DNA from: Ectothiorhodospiraceae bacterium
Lineage (GTDB): Bacteria > Pseudomonadota > Gammaproteobacteria > Nitrococcales > AK92
Assembly: GCA_029263635.1 (NCBI GenBank)
Contig: JAJUFY010000011.1
Span: forward strand, 1-16,043
DNA length: 16,043 nt
Reading direction: 5' to 3'
The position numbers were made by a program, and so were the translations under genes. The notes under the pieces are model-generated. The model was not told the DNA's origin, ran no database searches, and worked only from the letters and a program-made list of their open reading frames with translations. Positions 12,953 to 16,043 of the stretch are shown piece after piece. How positions within the stretch are numbered: the first letter of the stretch is position 1; each line of letters opens with the position of its first letter.

Positions 12953-13723
12953 ATGAGCGCCGACCAGACCAATTTTGGCTCACTTCCCTGGCCCGACGTT
13001 CTGCCGCAGCACGTCGCTATCGTCATGGACGGCAACGGCCGCTGGGCGCAGGCCCGCTCGCTGCCACGGCATGCCGGCCATAAGGCTGGCGTTGCCTCGG
13101 TGCGCGCCGTCACTGAGGCCTGCGGCAAGCTCGGGATCAAGGCCCTGACTCTGTTTGCCTTCAGCAGCGAGAACTGGGAGCGGCCCCAGGCCGAGGTCTC
13201 GGTGCTGATGGAGCTGTTCCTGCGGGCTCTGCAGCGGGAGACTTCCAGACTCGCCCGCAACAATGTGCGACTGCGCCTGATCGGCGATCGCACGCGCTTT
13301 CCTCCCCGGCTGCAGGAAGAGATTGCCGCGGCCGAGGAGAAAACCGCGAACGGCACCGGGCTGCAGCTGACCATTGCCGCCAGCTATGGCGGTCGCTGGG
13401 ATCTGACCCAGGCCGCGGCGGCGGCAGCCCGTGCAGCCCTGGCCGGCGAGCTCCGGCCGGAGCAGATCACCCCCGAACGCCTGGAAGGCTACCTGTCCAC
13501 GGCCGGATTGCCGGAGCCCGATCTGCTCATCCGTACCGGCGGCGAACGCCGCATCAGTAATTTCCTGCTTTGGCAGTTTGCTTATACCGAACTTTATTTC
13601 ACCGACGTGTTGTGGCCGGATTTCCGTGCGCCGGAACTGGCGCAGGCCTTTGCCGATTTCGCCCGCCGGCAGCGCCGGTTCGGGCGCACGCCGGAGCAGT
13701 TGGAGCAGTTGCAGCGTGCTTAA
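12953..13723 (+). CDS. uppS: (Di-trans,poly-cis)-undecaprenyl diphosphate synthase
   Basis: This 256-residue cis-prenyltransferase adds eight isoprene units to farnesyl diphosphate to make undecaprenyl diphosphate, the lipid carrier for peptidoglycan and O-antigen. The N-terminal active site HVAIVMDGNGRWA has the catalytic Asp26 that binds the diphosphate through magnesium. Later family blocks are LTLFAFSSENWERP, LTIAASYGGRWDL (the GGR diphosphate loop) and the C-terminal signature DLLIRTGGERRISNFLLWQ with YTELYF. The ATG at 12953 fits the family; upstream bases offer only GAGG at about 8 bases. The gene is 81 bases after frr and overlaps cdsA by eight bases. Alternative names are ispU and rth. 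Confidence 0.97.
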   Translation: MSADQTNFGSLPWPDVLPQHVAIVMDGNGRWAQARSLPRHAGHKAGVASVRAVTEACGKLGIKALTLFAFSSENWERPQAEVSVLMELFLRALQRETSRLARNNVRLRLIGDRTRFPPRLQEEIAAAEEKTANGTGLQLTIAASYGGRWDLTQAAAAAARAALAGELRPEQITPERLEGYLSTAGLPEPDLLIRTGGERRISNFLLWQFAYTELYFTDVLWPDFRAPELAQAFADFARRQRRFGRTPEQLEQLQRA

Positions 13724-14537
13724 CCGTGTCTTGACCGCCCTGGTGCTGGCGCCCCTGGCGCTGGCAGTGATCTGGCTGATGCCGACGGCCGGGGTGGCCG
13801 TCCTGTTTGGCATCGTCGTCATGCTCGGTGGGGCCGAATGGGCCCGCCTTATCGGGCTGGTGAGCACCCGCTCGCAGCTGTTCTTCCTGATCGGGCTGCT
13901 GCTGGTGCTCGCCTTCGGATGGATCTTTTACCGTTCCGCCTTGTCGAATGTGCCAATCGTCGCGCTTGCTGCGGCCGGCTGGCTGCTGATCCTGTACTGG
14001 CTGCGGCGCTACAGCCAGCTCGGCGGTACGCCGCCGCCTCCGCCGCTGGTCGGCGCGCTGATCGGCTACCTGGTGCTCGGCCTGGCCTGGTTCTCGCTGG
14101 TGGTGCTGCACGGCCTGGAAGACGGCGCCTATCTCGTCACGCTGCTGCTGCTGGTGGTCTGGGGCGCCGACACCGGCGCTTATGTCGCCGGCCGCAGCCT
14201 CGGCCGGCACAAGTTGGCGCCGGTCATCAGTCCGGGCAAGACCCGGGAAGGCGCTGTCGGCGGACTGCTGCTGGCGCTGCTGGCCGGCGGCCTGCTGCAC
14301 CTGGCGCTGAACCCCGGCGAGCCGTCGCTGCCGGTGCTGCTGCCGCTGCTGGCGGTGACGGTGCTGTTCTCGATCGTCGGCGATCTGTTCGAGAGCATGA
14401 TCAAGCGCCAGCACGGCGCCAAGGACAGCGGGACGTTGCTGCCGGGACACGGTGGGGTGCTGGACCGCATCGACAGCCTGACGGCGGCGGCGCCCATCTT
14501 CGTCATGGGATTGCTATGGTGGCGGATGACGCCGTGA
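13716..14537 (+). CDS. cdsA: Phosphatidate cytidylyltransferase (CDP-diglyceride synthase)
   Basis: This 273-residue integral membrane enzyme turns phosphatidic acid and CTP into CDP-diacylglycerol, the branch point of phospholipid synthesis. The protein is mostly hydrophobic helices. It carries the family signature near its end, at about 227-253: SMIKRQHGAKDSG followed by TLLPGHGGVLDRID. The motif GADTGAYVAGRSLGRHKLAP with SPGKTREG is also typical. No ATG fits the start. GTG at 13716 gives MLNRVLTALVLAPLALAVIW, which aligns with other CdsA N-termini, and has GGAG at 13702-13705. It overlaps the uppS stop by eight bases. In-frame extensions upstream run out of frame through uppS. The stop overlaps the dxr ATG (TGATG). 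Confidence 0.95.
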   Translation: MLNRVLTALVLAPLALAVIWLMPTAGVAVLFGIVVMLGGAEWARLIGLVSTRSQLFFLIGLLLVLAFGWIFYRSALSNVPIVALAAAGWLLILYWLRRYSQLGGTPPPPPLVGALIGYLVLGLAWFSLVVLHGLEDGAYLVTLLLLVVWGADTGAYVAGRSLGRHKLAPVISPGKTREGAVGGLLLALLAGGLLHLALNPGEPSLPVLLPLLAVTVLFSIVGDLFESMIKRQHGAKDSGTLLPGHGGVLDRIDSLTAAAPIFVMGLLWWRMTP

Positions 14538-15721
14538 TGCAATTGCTGGTACTCGGCTCGACCGGTTCGATCGGGCTGAGCACGCTGGATGTCGCTGCCA
14601 GGCACCCGGACCGCTACCGTGTGCTGGGGCTGGCTGCCCACAGCAACATCGGGCGGCTGCGCGATCAATGCCTGCGGTTCTCGCCGCGCTATGCCGCCGT
14701 GGCCGATCCTGCCGCGGCCGACGAGCTACGCCGCCAGCTGGCGGCCGACGGCTGTCCGACCGAAGTGCTCGGCGGCGACGATGCGGCGCGCGAGCTGGCC
14801 GCCCTGGACGAGGTCGATTGCGTGGTCGCAGGCATCGTCGGTGCGGCCGGGCTGCGGCCGACGCTGGCGGCCGCGGAGCAGGGCAAGCGCATCCTGCTGG
14901 CCAACAAGGAGGTGCTGGTCATGGCCGGTGCCCTGTTCATGGAAGCGGTGCGCCGCAGCGGTGCGCTGCTGATGCCCATCGACAGCGAGCACAACGCCAT
15001 CTTCCAGTGCCTGCCGGACGACTTCGCGACCCGGGGACTGGCCGGCGCCGGCGTGCGGCGCGTCCTGCTGACCGCTTCGGGCGGGCCGTTCCGCGAGGCG
15101 CCGCTGGAGCGGCTGCCCGAGGTCACGCCCGAAGAAGCCTGCGCGCACCCGAACTGGTCCATGGGCCGCAAGATCTCGCTCGACTCGGCCACCATGATGA
15201 ACAAGGGGCTGGAGCTGATCGAAGCCTGCCTGCTGTTCGACGCCGTCCCGGAGCAGGTCGACGTGGTTCTGCACCCGCAGAGCATCGTGCATTCCATGGT
15301 CGAATACGTGGACGGCTCGGTGCTGGCGCAGCTGGGCAACCCGGACATGCGCACTCCCATCGCCCATGCCCTGGCCTGGCCGGAACGGACCACGGCCGGC
15401 GTCGGGCCACTGGACCTGGTCAAGATCGGCCGGCTCGACTTCGAGGCTCCGGACCTGCGCCGCTATCCCTGCCTGGGGCTGGCCTACGATGCCTTGCGGG
15501 TCGGTGGGACCGCCTGCGCGGCGCTGAATGCCGCCAATGAAATCGCCGTGGCCGAGTTCCTTGCCCGGCGCATCCGCTTTACCGATATTGCCCGCGTCGT
15601 GGGCCGGGTGCTGGAACGCCTGTCCAGCCAGCCGGTACGCAGCCTGGACGATGTGCTGGCGGCCGATCAGCTGGCGCGCAATGATGCCCGCTCGGCTGTG
15701 CGGGCGCTGACGGCGGCATAG
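14537..15721 (+). CDS. dxr: 1-deoxy-D-xylulose 5-phosphate reductoisomerase
   Basis: This 394-residue enzyme carries out the first committed step of the MEP isoprenoid pathway, DXP to 2-C-methylerythritol 4-phosphate, with NADPH and a divalent metal. It supplies the isoprene units used by uppS two genes upstream. The N-terminal nucleotide-binding motif is VLGSTGSIGLSTL (residues 5-17). LLANKEVLVMAG (120-131) follows. The metal ligands are Asp149 and Glu151 (PIDSEHNAIFQ) and Glu226 (MMNKGLELIE). The substrate loop HPNWSMGRKISLDSATMMN and NAANEIAVAEF are intact. ATG 14537 overlaps the cdsA stop. A second in-frame ATG at 14516 would add seven residues and has a marginal GGGA in front, so the exact start is not settled. 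The gene is also called ispC. Confidence 0.97.
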   Translation: MQLLVLGSTGSIGLSTLDVAARHPDRYRVLGLAAHSNIGRLRDQCLRFSPRYAAVADPAAADELRRQLAADGCPTEVLGGDDAARELAALDEVDCVVAGIVGAAGLRPTLAAAEQGKRILLANKEVLVMAGALFMEAVRRSGALLMPIDSEHNAIFQCLPDDFATRGLAGAGVRRVLLTASGGPFREAPLERLPEVTPEEACAHPNWSMGRKISLDSATMMNKGLELIEACLLFDAVPEQVDVVLHPQSIVHSMVEYVDGSVLAQLGNPDMRTPIAHALAWPERTTAGVGPLDLVKIGRLDFEAPDLRRYPCLGLAYDALRVGGTACAALNAANEIAVAEFLARRIRFTDIARVVGRVLERLSSQPVRSLDDVLAADQLARNDARSAVRALTAA

Positions 15722-15724
15722 GCA

Positions 15725-16043
15725 ATGGACATTCTGCAGAACATCCTCGGTTTCATCGTCGCCATCGGCATCCTGGTCGCGTTCCACGAGTTCGGCCATT
15801 ACTGGGTGGCGAAGCGGCTTGGCGTCAAGGTGCTGCGCTACTCGATCGGTTTCGGCAAGCCGCTGCTGCGCTGGCGCGGCGGCAAGGACGGCACCGAATA
15901 CGTGGTGGCCGCCATTCCGCTGGGCGGCTACGTGAAGATGCTGGACGAGCGCGAGGGCGACGTGCCGCCCGAGGACCGGCACAGGGCCTTCAACCGCAAG
16001 CCCGTGGGCGTCCGGGCTGCGATCGTTGCTGCCGGCCCGGCCT
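15725..16043 (+). CDS. rseP: RIP metalloprotease RseP (5' part; cut by window end)
   Basis: The first 106 codons of RseP, the inner-membrane site-2 protease that cuts anti-sigma factor RseA after DegS and so releases sigmaE under envelope stress. The start MDILQNILGFIVAIGILVAF forms the first membrane helix. The zinc motif HEFGH follows at His21, Glu22 and His25. KVLRYSIGFGKPLLRWRG, YVVAAIPLGGYVKMLDE and AFNRKPVGVRAAIVAAGPA match E. coli RseP block for block. The frame is open to the last base of the window; the PDZ domains and the second active-site motif lie beyond it. It begins three bases after dxr, so co-transcription is very likely. Confidence 0.96.
   Translation, partial: MDILQNILGFIVAIGILVAFHEFGHYWVAKRLGVKVLRYSIGFGKPLLRWRGGKDGTEYVVAAIPLGGYVKMLDEREGDVPPEDRHRAFNRKPVGVRAAIVAAGPA

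Noticed and set aside
1..16043. Search for tRNA genes, CRISPR repeats, insertion sequences, phage or defence genes
   Set aside because: I found no cloverleaf-like segments, no regularly spaced direct repeats, no transposase or integrase motifs, and no base-composition break. The window is core chromosome.

Overview
This is a GC-rich window with dense coding. It looks like a gammaproteobacterial chromosome of the Pseudomonas/Chromatiales kind. The evidence is the split ccmH/ccmI pair, the divergent map-glnD and rpsB-tsf-pyrH-frr blocks, and the order frr-uppS-cdsA-dxr-rseP, with uppS and cdsA ahead of dxr (from memory, E. coli has dxr first). I cannot name a genus from the sequence alone.

Region 1 (1-5067, + strand) is a System I cytochrome c maturation operon: the end of ccmC, then ccmD, ccmE, ccmF, ccmG, ccmH and ccmI. 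Most junctions overlap by one to four bases (ATGA or TGATG), so the genes are probably translationally coupled. Together they move heme across the inner membrane, hold it covalently on CcmE, keep the apocytochrome cysteines reduced, and ligate heme to CXXCH motifs.

Region 2 (5068-6075) is a small accessory patch. It holds an unrecognised 115-residue + strand gene converging on a - strand yffB/ArsC-like gene. A GC-rich inverted repeat lies in the 39-base gap between them.

Region 3 (6076-9532, - strand) is map-glnD, encoding methionine aminopeptidase and the PII uridylyltransferase that senses nitrogen status. The two genes are 13 bases apart.

Region 4 (9533-9810) is a 278-base divergent regulatory region. 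It has two overlapping sigma70-like promoter candidates facing opposite ways and a long, structured rpsB leader.

Region 5 (9811-16043, + strand) is rpsB, tsf, pyrH, frr, uppS, cdsA, dxr and the start of rseP. These cover translation (S2, EF-Ts, ribosome recycling), UMP phosphorylation, undecaprenyl and phospholipid precursor synthesis, the committed MEP isoprenoid step, and the site-2 protease of the sigmaE envelope-stress pathway. The window ends inside rseP.

I saw no tRNA, rRNA, CRISPR array, insertion sequence, phage gene or defence system. I did not find a new system. The least explained items are the orphan 115-residue gene, the rpsB leader, hairpins that contain stop codons, and a long C-terminal tail on ribosomal protein S2.
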